Source: Prosopocoilus inquinatus (Eukaryota; Arthropoda; Insecta; Coleoptera; Lucanidae). Taken from it: a stretch of 64,000 nucleotides of DNA. The DNA lies in NCBI GenBank assembly GCA_036172665.1, contig JAYKNF010000016.1, positions 1,054,001 through 1,118,000 on the forward strand, in the 5' to 3' direction. A program made the position numbers and the translations under genes. The notes below the pieces were generated by a model. That model worked only from the letters and a program-made list of their open reading frames with translations, ran no database searches and had not been told where the DNA came from. This document shows, one piece after another, positions 1 through 13,900 of this stretch (within the stretch, counting starts at the first letter, position 1; every line of letters starts with the position of its first letter).

Positions 1-1660
1 CTGTTTCCAGCTTCTGCTGCGTCCGAGAACTTCGTATCTCCCATCGGAGTTACTGGAGTCCATCGTAACGTCAAATAACAAGATAGATAAGTAAGGATCG
101 ATTAGATACATCACAGGAACAACGCTAATACGTGTTGTTTCGTTCAAAACTATTTCCAGCTTCTGCTGCGTCCGAAAACTTTGTATCTCACATCAGAGTT
201 ACTGGAGTCCATCGTAACGTCAAATAACATGATAGATAAGTAGGGATCGATTAGATACATCACAGGAACAACGCTAATACGTGTTATTTCGTTCAAAACT
301 ATTTCCAGCTTCTGCTGCGTCCGAGAACTTCGTACTTCAAATCAAAGTTACTGGAGTCCATCGTAACGTCAAATAATATGATAGATAAGTAACGATCGAT
401 TAGATACAACACAGGAACAACGCTAATAAGTGTTGTTTCGTTCAAAACTATTTCCAGCTTCTGCTGCGTCCGAAAACATCGTATCTCACATCAGAGTTAC
501 TGGAGTCCATCGTAACGTCAAATAACAAGATAGATAAGTAAGGATCGATTAGATACATCACAGGAACAACGCTAATACGTTTTATTACGTTCAAAACTAT
601 TTCCAGCTTCTGCTGCGTCCGAGAACTTCGTACTTCAAATCAAAGTTACTGGAGTCCATCGTAACGTCAAATAATATGATAGATAAGTAAGGATCGATTA
701 GATACATCACAGAAACAACGCTAATACGTTTTATTTCGTTCAAAACTATTTCCAGCTTCTGCTGCGTCCGAGAACTTCGTACTTCAAATCAAAGTTACTG
801 GAGTCCATCGTAACGTCAAATAATATGATAGATAAGTAAGGATCGATTAGATACAACACACGAACAACGCTAAGACGTGTTGTTTCGTTCAAAACTATTT
901 CTAGCTTCTGCTGCGTCCGAAAACTTCGTATCACACATCAGAGTTACTGAAGTCTATCGTAACGTCAAATAACATGATAGATAAGTAAAGATCGATTAGA
1001 TACATCACAGGAACGACGCTAATACGTGTTGTTTCGTTCGAAACTATTTCCAGCTTCTGCTGCGTCCGAGAATTTCGTATCTCAAATCAAAGTTACTGGA
1101 GTACATCGTAACGTCAAATAACAAGATAGATAAGTAAGGATCGATTAGATACATCACATTAACAACGCTAATACGTGTTGTTTCGTTCGAAACTATTTCC
1201 AGTTTCTGCTGCGTCCGAAAACTTCGTATCTCACATCAGAGTTACTGGAGTCCATCGTAACGTCAAATAACAAGATAGATAAGTAAGGATCGATTAGATA
1301 CATTACAGGAACAACGCTAATACGTGTTGTTTCGTTCAAAACTATTTCCAGCTTCTGCTGCGTCCGAAAACATCGTATCTCACATCAGAGTTACTGGAGT
1401 CCATCGTAACGTCAAATAACAAGATAGATAAGTAAGGATCGATTAGATACATCACAGGAATAACGCTAATACGTTTTATTTCGTTCAAAACTATTTCCAG
1501 CTTCTGCTGCGTCCGAGAACTTCGTACTTCAAATCAAAGTTACTGGAGTCCATCGTAACGTCAAATAATATGATAGATAAGTAAGGATCGATTAGATACA
1601 TCACAGAAACAACGCTAATACGTTTTATTTCGTTCAAAACTATTTCCAGCTTCTGCTGCG
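1..1660. repeat. Satellite array, 149-bp monomer subfamily
   Basis: Tandem satellite of about 11 monomers. The anchor TTTCCAGCTTCTGCTG recurs at 4, 153, 302, 451 and 600, each exactly 149 bp apart. This subfamily is marked by CTGCTGCGTCCGA, by GATAGATAAGTAAGGATCG and by TAATACGTGTT, where the rest of the array has CTGTGTCCTAGA, GAAAGATAGAGAAGATCG and TAACACGTGTT. A variant with CGAAAACATCG at 471 and 1365 (894 bp = 6 x 149) shows a six-monomer higher-order unit. Any short open frame here (for example 746-934 minus) is only the repeat read through. The array continues beyond the left window edge. Confidence 0.95.
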
Positions 1661-4600
1661 TCCTAGAACTTCGTATCTCACATCATAGTTACTGGAGTTC
1701 ATCTAAACGTCAAATAATGCGAAGGGTAGTGAAGATCTATTAGATAAATCACAGGAACAACTCTAACACGTGTTGCTTCGTTCAAAACTATTTCCGGCTT
1801 CTGTTGCCGCCGAAAACTTCGTATCTCACATCAGAGTTACAGGAGTCAGTCGAAACGTCAGATAATGTGAAAGATAGAGAAGATCGGTTAGTTAAATCAC
1901 AGAAACAAGGCTAACACGTGTTACTTCGTTCAGAAATATTTCGAGGTTCTGCTGTGTCCTAGAACTTCGTATCTCACATCATAGTTACTGGAGTCCGTCG
2001 AAACGCCAAATAATGTGAAAGATAGAGAAGATCAATTAGGTAAATCACAGGAACAACGATAACAAATGTTGCTTCGTTCAAAACTATTTCCAGCTTCCGT
2101 TGCCCACGAAAACACCGTATCTCACATCAGAGTTGCAGGAGTCAGTCGAAACGTCAAATAATGTGAAAGATAGTGAAGATCAGTTAGTTAAATCACAGGA
2201 ACGACGCTAACACGTGTTGCTTCGTTCAGAAATATTTCCAGCTTCTGCTGTGTCCTAAAACTTCGTATCTCACATCATAGTTACTGGAGTCCGTCGAAAC
2301 GCCAAATAATGTGAAAGATAGAGAAGATCGGTTAGTTAAATCACATTAACAACGCTAACACGTATTACTTCGTTCAGAAATATTTCCAGCTTCTGCTGTG
2401 TCCTAGAATTTCGTATCTCACATCATAGTTACTGGAGTTCATCTAAACGTCAAATAATGCGAAGGGTAGTGAAGATCTATTAGATAAATCACAGGAACAA
2501 CTCTAACACGTGTTGCTTCGTTCAAAACTATTTCCGGCTTCTGTTGCCGCCGAAAACTTCGTATCTCACATCAGAGTTACAGGAGTCAGTCGAAACGTCA
2601 GATAATGTGAAAGATAGAGAAGATCGGTTAGTTAAATCACAGAAACAAGGCTAACACGTGTTACTTCGTTCAGAAATATTTCGAGGTTCTGCTGTGTCCT
2701 AGAACTTCGTATCTCACATCATAGTTACTGGAGTCCGTCGAAACGCCAAATAATGTGAAAGATAGAGAAGATCAATTAGGTAAATCACAGGAACAACGAT
2801 AACAAATGTTGCTTCGTTCAAAACTATTTCCAGGTTCCGTTGCCCACGAAAACACCGTATCTCACATCAGAGTTGCAGGAGTCAGTCGAAACGTCAAATA
2901 ATGTGAAAGATAGTGAAGATCAGTTAGTTAAATCACAGGAACGAAGCTAACACGTGTTGCTTCGTTCAGAAATATTTCCAGCTTCTGCTGTGTCCTAAAA
3001 CTTCGTATCTCACATCATAGTTACTGGAGTCCGTCGAAACGCCAAATAATGTGAAAGATAGAGAAGATCGGTTAGTTAAATCACATTAACAACGCTAACA
3101 CGTATTACTTCGTTCAGAAATATTTCCAGCTTCTGCTGTGTCCTAGAACTTCGTATCTCACATCATAGTTACTGGAGTCCGTCGAAACGCCAAATAATGT
3201 GAAAGATAGAGAAAATCGGTTAGTTAAATCACAGTAATGACGATAATAAATGTTGCTTCGTTCAAAACTATTTCCAGCTTCTGTTGCACACGAAAACTTC
3301 GTATCTCACATCAGAGTTACAGGAGTTCGTCGAAACGTCAAATAATGTGAAAGATAGTGAAGATCAGTTAGTTAAATCACAGGAACAACGCTAACACGTG
3401 TTACTTCGTTCAGAAATATTTCCAGCTTCTGCTGTGTCCTAGAACTTAATATCTCACATCATAGTTACTGGAGTCCGTCGAATCGCCAAATAATGTGAAA
3501 GATAGAGAAGATTGGTTAGTTAAATCACAGTAACAACGATAACAAATGTTGCTTCGTTCAAAACTATTTCCAGCTTCTGTTGCCCCCGAAAACTTCGTAT
3601 ATCACATCAGAGTTACAGGAGTCCGTCGAGACGTCAAACAATGTGAAAGATAGTGAAGATCAGTTAGTTAAATCACAGGAACAACGCTAACACGTGTTAC
3701 TTCGTTCAGGAATATTTCCAGCTTCTGCTGTGTCCTAGAACTTCGTATCTCACATCATAGTTACTGGAGTCCGTCGAGACGCCAAATAATGTGAAAGATA
3801 GAGAAGATCGGTTAGTTAAATCACAGGAACAACGATAACAAATGTTGCTTAGTTCAGAAATATTTCCAGCTTCTGCTGTGTCCTAGAACTTCGTATCTCA
3901 TATCATAGTTATTGGAGTCCGTCGAAACGTCAAATAATGTGAAAGATAGTGAAGATCAGTTAATTAAATCACAGGAACAACGCTAACACGTGTTACTTCG
4001 TTCAGAAATATTTCCAGCTTCTGCTGTGTCCTAGAACTTCGTATCTCACATCATAGTTACTGGAGTCCGTCGAAACGCCAAATAATGTGAAAGATAGAGA
4101 AGATCGGTTAGTTAAATCACAGTAACAACGCTAGCACGTGTTGCTTCGTTCGAAACTATTTCCAGCTTCTGCTGTGTCCTAGAACTTCGTGTCTCACATC
4201 AGGCTTACTGGAGTCCGTCGAAACGTCAAATAAGGTTAAAGGTAGTGAAGATCGATTAGATAAATCACAGGAACAACGCTAACACGCCTTGTTTCGTTCA
4301 AAATTATTTCCAGCTTCTGCTGTGTCCTAGAACTTCGTATCTCAGATCATAGTTACTGGAGTCCGTCGAAACGCCAAATAATGTGAAAGATAGAGAAGAT
4401 CGGTTAGTTAAATCACAGTAACAACGATAACAAATGTTGCTTCGTTCAAAACTATTTCCAGCTTCTGCTGTGTCCTAGAACTTCGTATATCACATCATAG
4501 TTACTGGAGTACATCTAAACGTCAAATAATGCGAAGGGTAGTGAAGATCAATTAGATAAATCACAGGAACAACGCTAACACGTGTTACTTCGTTCAGAAA

Positions 4601-7600
4601 TATTTCCAGCTTCTGCTGTGTCCTAGAACTTCGTATCTCACATCATAGTTACTGGAGTCCGTCGAAACGCCAAATAATGTGAAAGATAGAGAAGATCGGT
4701 TAGTTAAATCACAGTAACAACGCTAGCACGTGTTGCTTCGTTCGAGACTATTTCCAGCTTCTGCTGTGTCCTAGAACTTCGTGTCTCACATCAGGCTTAC
4801 TGGAGTCCGTCGAAACGTCAAATAAGGTGAAAGGTAGTGAAGATCGATTAGATAAATCACAGGAACAACGCTAACACGCCTTGTTCGTTCAAAACTATTT
4901 CCAGCTTCTGCTGTGTCCTAGAACTTCGTATCTCACATCATAGTTACTGGAGTCCGTCGAAACGCCAAATAATGTGAAAGATAGAGAAGATCGGTTAGTT
5001 AAATCACAGTAACAACGATAACAAATGTTGCTTCGTTCAAAGCTATTTCCAGCTTCTGTTGGCCCCGAAATCTTCGTGTCTTACATCAGAGTTACAGGAG
5101 TCTGTCGAAACGTCAAATAATGTGAAAGATAGTGAAGATCAGTTAGTTAAATCACAGGAACAACGCTAACACGTTTTACTTCGTTCAGAAATATTTCCAG
5201 CTTCTGCTGTATCCTAGAACTTCGTATCTCACATTATAGTTACTGGAGTCCGTCGAAACGTCAAATAATGTGAAAGATAGTGAAGATCAGTTAGTTAAAT
5301 CACAGGAACAACGCTAACACGTGTTACTTCGTTCAGAAATATTTCCAGCTTCTGCTGTGTCCTAGAACTTCGTATCTCACATCATAGATACTGGAGTACA
5401 TCTAAACGTCAAATAATGCGAAGGGTAGTGACGATCGATTAGATAAATCACAGGAACAACGCTAACACGTGCTGCTTCGTTCAAAACTATTTCGAGCTTC
5501 TGCTGTGTCCCAGAACATCGTATCTCACATCATAGTTACAGGAGTCCGTCGAAACGCCAAATAATGTGAAAGATAGAGAAGATCGGTTAGTTAGATCACA
5601 GTAACAACGATAAAAAATGTTGCTTCGTTCAAAGCTATTTCCAGCTTCTGTTGGCCCCGAAATCTTCGTGTCTTACATCAGAGTTACAGGAGTCTGTCGA
5701 AACGTCAAATAATGTGAAAGATAGTGAAGATCAGTTAGTTAAATCACAGGAACAACGCTAACACGTGTTACTTCGTTCAGAAATATTTCCAGCTTCTGCT
5801 GTATCCTAGAACTTCGTATCTCACATTATAGTTACTGGAGTCCGTCGAAACGGCAAATAATCTGAAAGATAGTGAAGATCGGTTAGTTAAATCACAGGAA
5901 CAACGCTAACACGTGTTGATTCGTTCAGAAATATTTCCAGCTTCTGCTGTGTCCTAGAACTTCGTATCTCACATCATAGTTACTGGAGTTCATCTAAACG
6001 TCAAATAATGCGAAGGGTAGTGAAGATCTATTAGATAAATCACAGGAACAACTCTAGCACTTGTTGCTTCCTTCAAAACTATTTCCGGCTTCTGTTGCCG
6101 CCGAAAACTTCGTATCTCACATCAGAGTTACACGAGTCAGTCGAAACGTCAGATAATGTGAAAGATAGAGAAGATCGGTTAGTTAAATCACAGAAACAAG
6201 GCTAACACGTGTTACTTCGTTCAGAAATATTTCCAGCTTCTGCTGTGTCCTAGAACTTCGTATATCACATCATAGTTACTGGAGTCCGTCGAAACGCCAA
6301 ATAATGTGAAAGATAGTGAAGATCGGTTAGTTAAGTCACAGGATCAACGCTAACACGTGTTGCTTCGTTCAGAAATATTTCCAGCTTCAGCTGTGTCCTA
6401 GAACTTCGTATCTCACATCATAGATACTGGAGTACATCTAAACGTCAAATAATGCGAAGGGTAGTGAAGATCGATTAGATAAATCACAGGAACAACGCTA
6501 ACACGTGCTGCTTCGTTCAAAACTATTTCCAGCTTCTGCTGTGTCCTAGAACTTCGTATCTAATATCATAGTTACTGGAGTCCGTTGAAACGCCAAATAA
6601 TGTGAAAGATAGAGAAAATCGGTTAGTTAAATCACAGTAATAACGATAATAAATGTTGCTTCGTTCAAAACTATTTCCAGCTTCTGTTGCACACGAAAAC
6701 TTCGTATCTCACATCAGAGTTACAGGAGTTCGTCGAAACGTCAAATAATGTGAAAGATAGTGAAGATCAGTTAGTTAAATCACAGGAACAACGATAACAC
6801 GTGTTACTTCGTTCAGAAATATTTCCAGCTTCTGCTGTGTCCTAGAACTTCGTATCTCACATCATAGTTACTGGAGTCCGTCGAAACGCCAAATAATATG
6901 AAAGATAGAGAAGATCGGTTAGTTAAATCACAGTAACAACGCTAACACGTGTTGCTTCGTTCAAAACTATTTCCGGCTTCTGTTGCACACGAAAACATCG
7001 TATCTCATATCAGAGTTACAGGAGTTCGTCGAAACGTCAAATAATGTGAAAGATAGTGAAGATCAGTTAGTTAAATCACAGGAACAACGCTAACACGTGT
7101 TGCTTCGTTCAGAAATATTTCCAGCTTCTGCTGTGTCCTAGAATTTCGTATCACACATCATAGTTGCTGGAGTTCATCTAAACGTCAAATAATGCGAGGG
7201 GTAGTGAAGATCGATTAGGTAAATCACAAGAACAACGCTAACACGTGTTACTTCGTTCAGAAATATTTCCAACTTCTGCTGTGTCCTAGAACTTCGTATC
7301 TCACATCATAGTTACTGGAGTCCGTCGAAACGCCAAATAATCTGAAAGATAGTGAAGATCGGTTAGTTAAATCACAGGAACAACGCTAACACGTGTTGAT
7401 TCGTTCAGAAATATTTCCAGCTTCTGCTGTGTCCTAGAACTTCGTATCTCACATCATAGTTACTGGAGTCCGTCGAAACGCCAAATAATGTGAAAGATAG
7501 AGAAGATCGGTTAGTTAAATCACAGTAACAACGATAACACGTGTTGCTTCGTTCAAAACTATTTCCGGCTTCTGTTGCCCCGAAAACTTCGTGTATCACA

Positions 7601-10600
7601 TCAGAGTTACAGGAGGCAGTCGAAACGTCAGATAATGTGAAAGATAGTGAAGATCAGTTAGTTAAATCACAGGAACAACGATAACACGTGTTACTTCGTT
7701 CAGAAATATTTCCAGCTTCTGCTGTGTCCTAGAACTTCGTATCTCACATCATAGTTACTGGAGTCCGTCGAAACGCCAAATAATATGAAAGATAGAGAAG
7801 ATCGGTTAGTTAAATCACAGTAACAACGCTAACACGTGTTGCTTCGTTCAAAACTATTTCCGGCTTCTGTTGCACACGAAAACATCGTATCTCATATCAG
7901 AGTTACAGGAGTTCGTCGAAACGTCAAATAATGTGAAAGATAGTGAAGATCAGTTAGTTAAATCACAGGAACAACGCTAACACGTGTTGCTTCGTTCAGA
8001 AATATTTCCAGCTTCTGCTGTGTCCTAGAATTTCGTATCACACATCATAGTTGCTGGAGTTCATCTAAACGTCAAATAATGCGAGGGGTAGTGAAGATCG
8101 ATTAGGTAAATCACAAGAACAACGCTAACACGTGTTACTTCGTTCAGAAATATTTCCAACTTCTGCTGTGTCCTAGAACTTCGTATCTCACATCATAGTT
8201 ACTGGAGTCCGTCGAAACGCCAAATAATGTGAAAGATAGAGAAGATCGGTTAGCTAAATCACATTAACAACGCTAACACGTGTTACTTCGTTCAGAAATA
8301 TTACCAGCTTCTGCTGTGTCCTAGAACTTCGTATCTGACATCATAGTTACTGGAGTCCGTCGAAACGCCAAATAATGTGAAAGATAGAGAAGATCGGTTA
8401 GTTAAATCACAGTAACAACGATAACACGTGTTGCTTCGTTCAAAACTATTTCCGGCTTCTGTTGCCCCGAAAACTTCGTGTATCACATCAGAGTTACAGG
8501 AGGCAGTCGAAACGTCAGATAATGTGAAAGATAGAGAAGATCGGTTAGTTAAATCACAGAAACAAGGCTAACACGTGTTACTTCGTTCAGAAATATTTCG
8601 AGGTTCTGCTGTGTCCTAGAACTTCGTATCTCACATCATAGTTACTGGAGTCCGTCGAAACGCCAAATAATGTGAAAGATAGAGAAGATCAATTAGGTAA
8701 ATCACAGGAACAACGATAACAAATGTTGCTTCGTTCAAAACTATTTCCAGCTTCCGTTGCCCACGAAAACACCGTATCTCACATCAGAGTTGCAGGAGTC
8801 AGTCGAAACGTCAAATAATGTGAAAGATAGTGAAGATCAGTTAGTTAAATCACAGGAACGACGCTAACACGTGTTGCTTCGTTCAGAAATATTTCCAGCT
8901 TCTGCTGTGTCCTAGAACTTCGTATCTCACATCATAGTTACTGGAGTCCGTCGAAACGCCAAATAATGTGAAAGATAGAGAAAATCGGTTAGTTAAATCA
9001 CAGTAATAACGATAATAAATGTTGCTTCGTTCAAAACTATTTCCAGCTTCTGTTGCACACGAAAACTTCGTATCTCACACCAGAGTTACAGGAGTTCGTC
9101 GAAACGTCAAATAATGTGAAAGATAGAGAAGATCGGTTAGTTAAATCACAGGAACAACGCTAACACGTGTTACTTCGTTCAGAAATATTTCCAGCTTCTG
9201 CTGTGTCCTAGAACTTCGTATCTCACATCATAGTTACTGGAGTTCATCTAAACGTCAAATAATGCGAAGGGTAGTGAAGATCGATTAGGTAAATCAGAAG
9301 AACAACGCTAACACGTGTTACTTCGTTCAGAAATATTTCCAGCTTCTGCTGTGTCCTGGAACTTCGTATCTCACATCATAGTTACTGGAGTCCGTCGAAA
9401 CGCCAAATAATGTGAAAGATAGAAAAGATCGGTTAGTTAAATCACATTAACAACGCTAACACGTGTTACTTCGTTCAGAAATATTACCAGCTTCTGCTGT
9501 GTCCTAGAACTTCGTATCTGACATCATAGTTACTGGAGTCCGTCGAAACGCCAAATAATGTGAAAGATAGAGAAGATCGGTTAGTTAAATCACAGTAACA
9601 ACGCTAACACGTGTTGCTTCGTTCAAAACTATTTCCGGCTTCTGTTGCACACGAAAACTTCGTATCTCACATCAGAGTTACATGAGTTCGTCGAAACGTC
9701 AAATAATGTGAAAGATAGTGAAGATCAGTTAGTTAAATCACAGGAAAAACGCTAACACGTGTTACTTCGTTCAGAAATATTTCCAGCTTCTGCTGTGTCC
9801 TAGAACTTCGTATCTCACATCATAGTTACTGGAGTCCGTCGAAACGCCAAATAATGTGAAAGATAGAGAAGATCGGTTAGTTAAATCACAGTAACAACGC
9901 TAACACGTGTTGCTTCGTTCAAAACTATTTCCGGCTTCTGTTGCCCCCGAAAACTTCGTGTCTCACATCAGAGTTACAGGAGTCCGTCGAGACGTCAAAT
10001 AATGTGATAGATAATGAAGATCAGTTAGTTAAATCACAGGAACAACGCTAACACGTGTTGCTTCGTTCAAAACTCTTTCCTGCTTCTGTTGCCCCCGAAA
10101 ACTTCGTAACTCACATCAGAGTTACAGGAGTCCGTCGAAACGTCAAATAATGTGAAAGATAGTGAAGATCTGTTATTTAAATCACAGGAAAAACGCTAAC
10201 ACGTGTTACTTCGTTCAGAAATATTTCCAGCTTCTGCTGTGTCCTAGAACTTCGTATCTCACATCATAGTTACTGGAGTCCGTCGAAACGTCAAATAATG
10301 TGAAAGATAGAGAAGATCGGTTAGTTAAATCACAGGAACAACGATAACAAATGTTGCTTCGTTCAGAAATATTTCCAGCTTCTGCTGTGTCCTAGAACTT
10401 CGTATCTCACATCATAGTTACTGGAGTCCGTCGAAACGCCAAATAATGTGAAAGATAGAGAAGATCGGTTAGTTAAATCACATTAACAACGCTAACACGT
10501 GTTGATTCGTTCAGAAATATTTCCAGCTTCTGCTGTGTCCTAGAACTTCGTATCTCACATCATAGTTACTGGAGTTCATCTAAACGTCAAATAATGCGAA

Positions 10601-10966
10601 GGGTAGTGAAGATCTATTAGATAAATCACAGGAACAACTCTAACACGTGTTGCTTCGTTCAAAACTATTTCCAGCTTCTGTTGCACACGAAAACTTCGTA
10701 TCTCACATCAGAGTTACAGGAGTTCGTCGAAACGTCAAATAATGTGAAAGATAGTGAAGATCAGTTAGTTAAATCACAGGAACAATGCTAACACGTGTTA
10801 CTTCGTTCAGAAATATTTCCAGCTTCTGCTGTGTCCTAGAACTTCGTATCTCACATCATAGTTACTGGAGTCCGTCGAAACGCCAAATAATGTGAAAGAT
10901 AGAGAAAATCGGTTAGATAAATCACAGTAATAACGATAATAAATGTTGCTTCCTTCAAAACTATTT
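1661..10966. repeat. Satellite array, 148-bp monomer subfamily, left part
   Basis: Tandem satellite with a 148-bp period (anchor TTTCC at 3419, 3567, 3715). Monomers fall into loose types: one with TTCAGAAATATTTCC plus CTGTGTCCTAGAACTTCG, one with TTCAAAACTATTTCC plus TGTTGCCCCCGAAAACTTCG, and one with GCGAAGGGTAGTGAAGATC. Local higher-order copies are a five-monomer unit (740 bp, about 1663-2402 and 2403-3142; marker GTTGCCGCCG at 1803 and 2543) and a six-monomer unit (887 bp, about 6740-7627 and 7628-8515; marker GAAAACATCG at 6991 and 7878, one base short of 888 because one monomer lost a C). No gene is supported; open frames at 7405-7599 and 8301-8486 are satellite sequence. Confidence 0.93.
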
Positions 10967-13900
10967 CCAGCTTCTGTTGCTCACGAAAACTGCGTATCTC
11001 ACATCAGAGTTACAGGAGTTCGTCGAAACGTCAAATAATGTGAAAGATAGTGAAGATCAGTTAGTTAAATCACAGGAACAATGCTAACACGTGTTACTTC
11101 GTTCAGAAATATTTCCAGCTTCTGCTGTGTCCTAGAACTTCGTATCTCACATCATAGTTACTGGAGTCCGTCGAAACGCCAAATAATGTGAAAGATAGAG
11201 AAGATCGGTTAGTTAAATCACAGGAACTACGATAACAAATGTTGCTTCGTTCAGAAATATTTCCAGCTTCGGCTGTGTCCTAAAACTTCGTATATCACAT
11301 CATAGTTACTGGAGTACATCTAAGCGTCAAATAATGCGAAGGGTAGTGAAGATCGATTAGATAAATCACAGGAACAACGCTAACACGTGTTGCTTCTTTC
11401 AAAACTATTTCCAGCTTCTGCTGTGTCCTTCGTATCTCATATCATAGTTACTGGAGTCCGTCGAAACGTCAAATAATGTGAAAGATAGAGAAGATCGGTT
11501 AGTTAAATCACACTAACAACGATAAAAAATGTTACTTCGTTCAAAACTATTTCCAGCTTCCGTTGAACACGAAAACACCGTATCTCACATCAGAGTTGCA
11601 GGAGTCAGTCGAAACGTCAAATAATGTGAAAGATAGTGAAGATCAGTTAGATAAATCATAGGAACGACGCTAACACGTGTTGCTTCGTTCAGAAATATTT
11701 CCAGCTTCTGCTGTGTCCTAGAACTTCGTATCTCACACCATAGTTACTGGAGTCCGTCGAAACGCCAAATAATGTGAAAGATAGAGAAGATCGGTTAGTT
11801 AAATCACAGGAACTACGATAACTAATGTTGCTTCGTTCAGAAATATTTCCACTTTCTGCTGTGTCCTAGAACTTCGTATATCACATCATAGTTACTGGAG
11901 TACATCTAAGCGTCAAATAATGCGAAGGGTAGTGAAGATCGATTAGATAAATCACAGGAACAACGCTAACACGTGTTTCTTCTTTCAAAACTATTTCCAG
12001 CTTCTGCTGTGTCCTAGAACTTCGTATCTCATATCATAGTTACTGGAGTCCGTCGAAACGTCAAATAATGTGAAAGATAGAGAACATCAATTAGGTAAAT
12101 CACAGGAACAACGATAACAAATGTTGCTTCGTTCAAAACTATTTCCAGCTTCTGTTGCCCCCGAAAACTTCGTATCTCACATCAGAGTTACAGGAGTCCG
12201 TCGTAACGTCAAATAATGTGAAAGATAGTGAAGATCGGTTAGTTAAATCACAGGAACAGCGCCAACACATGTTGCTTCGTGCAGAAATATTTCCAGCTTC
12301 TGCTTTGTCCTAGAACTTCGTATCTCACATCATAGTTACTGGAGTTCATCTAAACGTCAAATTATGCGAAGGGTAGTGAAGATCATTTAGATAAATCACA
12401 TTAACAACGCTAACACGTGTTACTTCGTTCAGAAATATTTCCAGCTTCTGCTGTGTCCTAGAATTTCATATCTCACATCATAGTTACTGGAGTCCGTCGA
12501 AACGCCAAATAATGTGAAAGATAGAGAAGATCGGTTAGTTAAATCACAGTAACAACGATAACAAATGTTGCTTCGTTCAAAACTATTTCCAGCTTCTGTT
12601 GCCCCCGAAAACTTAGTATCTCACATCAGAGTTACAGGAGTCAGTCGAAACGTCAAATAATGTGAAAGATAGTGAAGATCAGTTAGTTAAATCACAGGAA
12701 CAACGCTAACACGTGTTACTTCGTTCAGAAATATTTCCAGCTTCTGCTGTGCCCTAGAACTTCGTATCTCACATTATAGTTACTGGAGTCCGTCGAGACG
12801 CCAAATAATGTGAAAGATAGAGAAGATCGGTTAGTTAAATCACAGGAACAACGATAACAAATGTTGCTTCGTTCAAAACTATTTCCAGCTTCTGTTGCTC
12901 ACGAAAACTGCGTATCTCACATCAGAGTTACAGGAGTTCGTCGAAACGTCAAATAATGTGAAAGATAGTGAAGATCAGTTAGTTAAATCACAGGAACAAT
13001 GCTAACACGTGTTACTTCGTTCAGAAATATTTCCAGCTTCTGCTGTGTCCTAGAACTTCGTATCTCACATCATAGTTACTGGAGTCCGTCGAAACGCCAA
13101 ATAATGTGAAAGATAGAGAAGATCGGTTAGTTAAATCACAGGAACTACGATAACAAATGTTGCTTCGTTCAGAAATATTTCCAGCTTCGGCTGTGTCCTA
13201 AAACTTCGTATATCACATCATAGTTACTGGAGTACATCTAAGCGTCAAATAATGCGAAGGGTAGTGAAGATCGATTAGATAAATCACAGGAACAACGCTA
13301 ACACGTGTTGCTTCTTTCAATACTATTTCCAGCTTCTGCTGTGTCCTTCGTATCTCATATCATAGTTACTGGAGTCCGTCGAAACGTCAAATAATGTGAA
13401 AGATAGAGAAGATCGGTTAGTTAAATCACACTAACAACGATAAAAAATGTTACTTCGTTCAAAACTATTTCCAGCTTCCGTTGCCCACGAAAACACCGTA
13501 TCTCACATCAGAGTTGCAGGAGTCAGTCGAAACGTCAAATAATGTGAAAGATAGTGAAGATCAGTTAGATAAATCATAGGAACGACGCTAACACGTGTTG
13601 CTTCGTTCAGAAATATTTCCAGCTTCTGCTGTGTCCTAAAACTTCGTATCTCACATCATAGTTACTGGAGTCCGTCGAAACGCCAAATAATGTGAAAGAT
13701 AGAGAAGATCGGTTAGTTAAATCACATTAACAACGCTAACACTTGTTACTTCGTTCAGAAATATTTCCAGCTTCTGCTGTGTCCTAGAACTTCGTATCTC
13801 ACACCATAGTTACTGGAGTCCGTCGAAACGCCAAATAATGTGAAAGATAGAGAAGATCGGTTAGTTAAATCACAGGAACTACGATAACTAATGTTGCTTC

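Noticed and set aside
746..934. Short open frames in the satellite (also 7405-7599, 8301-8486 and 63393-63587, minus strand)
   Set aside because: They are the 148/149-bp monomer read in one frame and share the same repeat-derived peptide; no start signal or domain.
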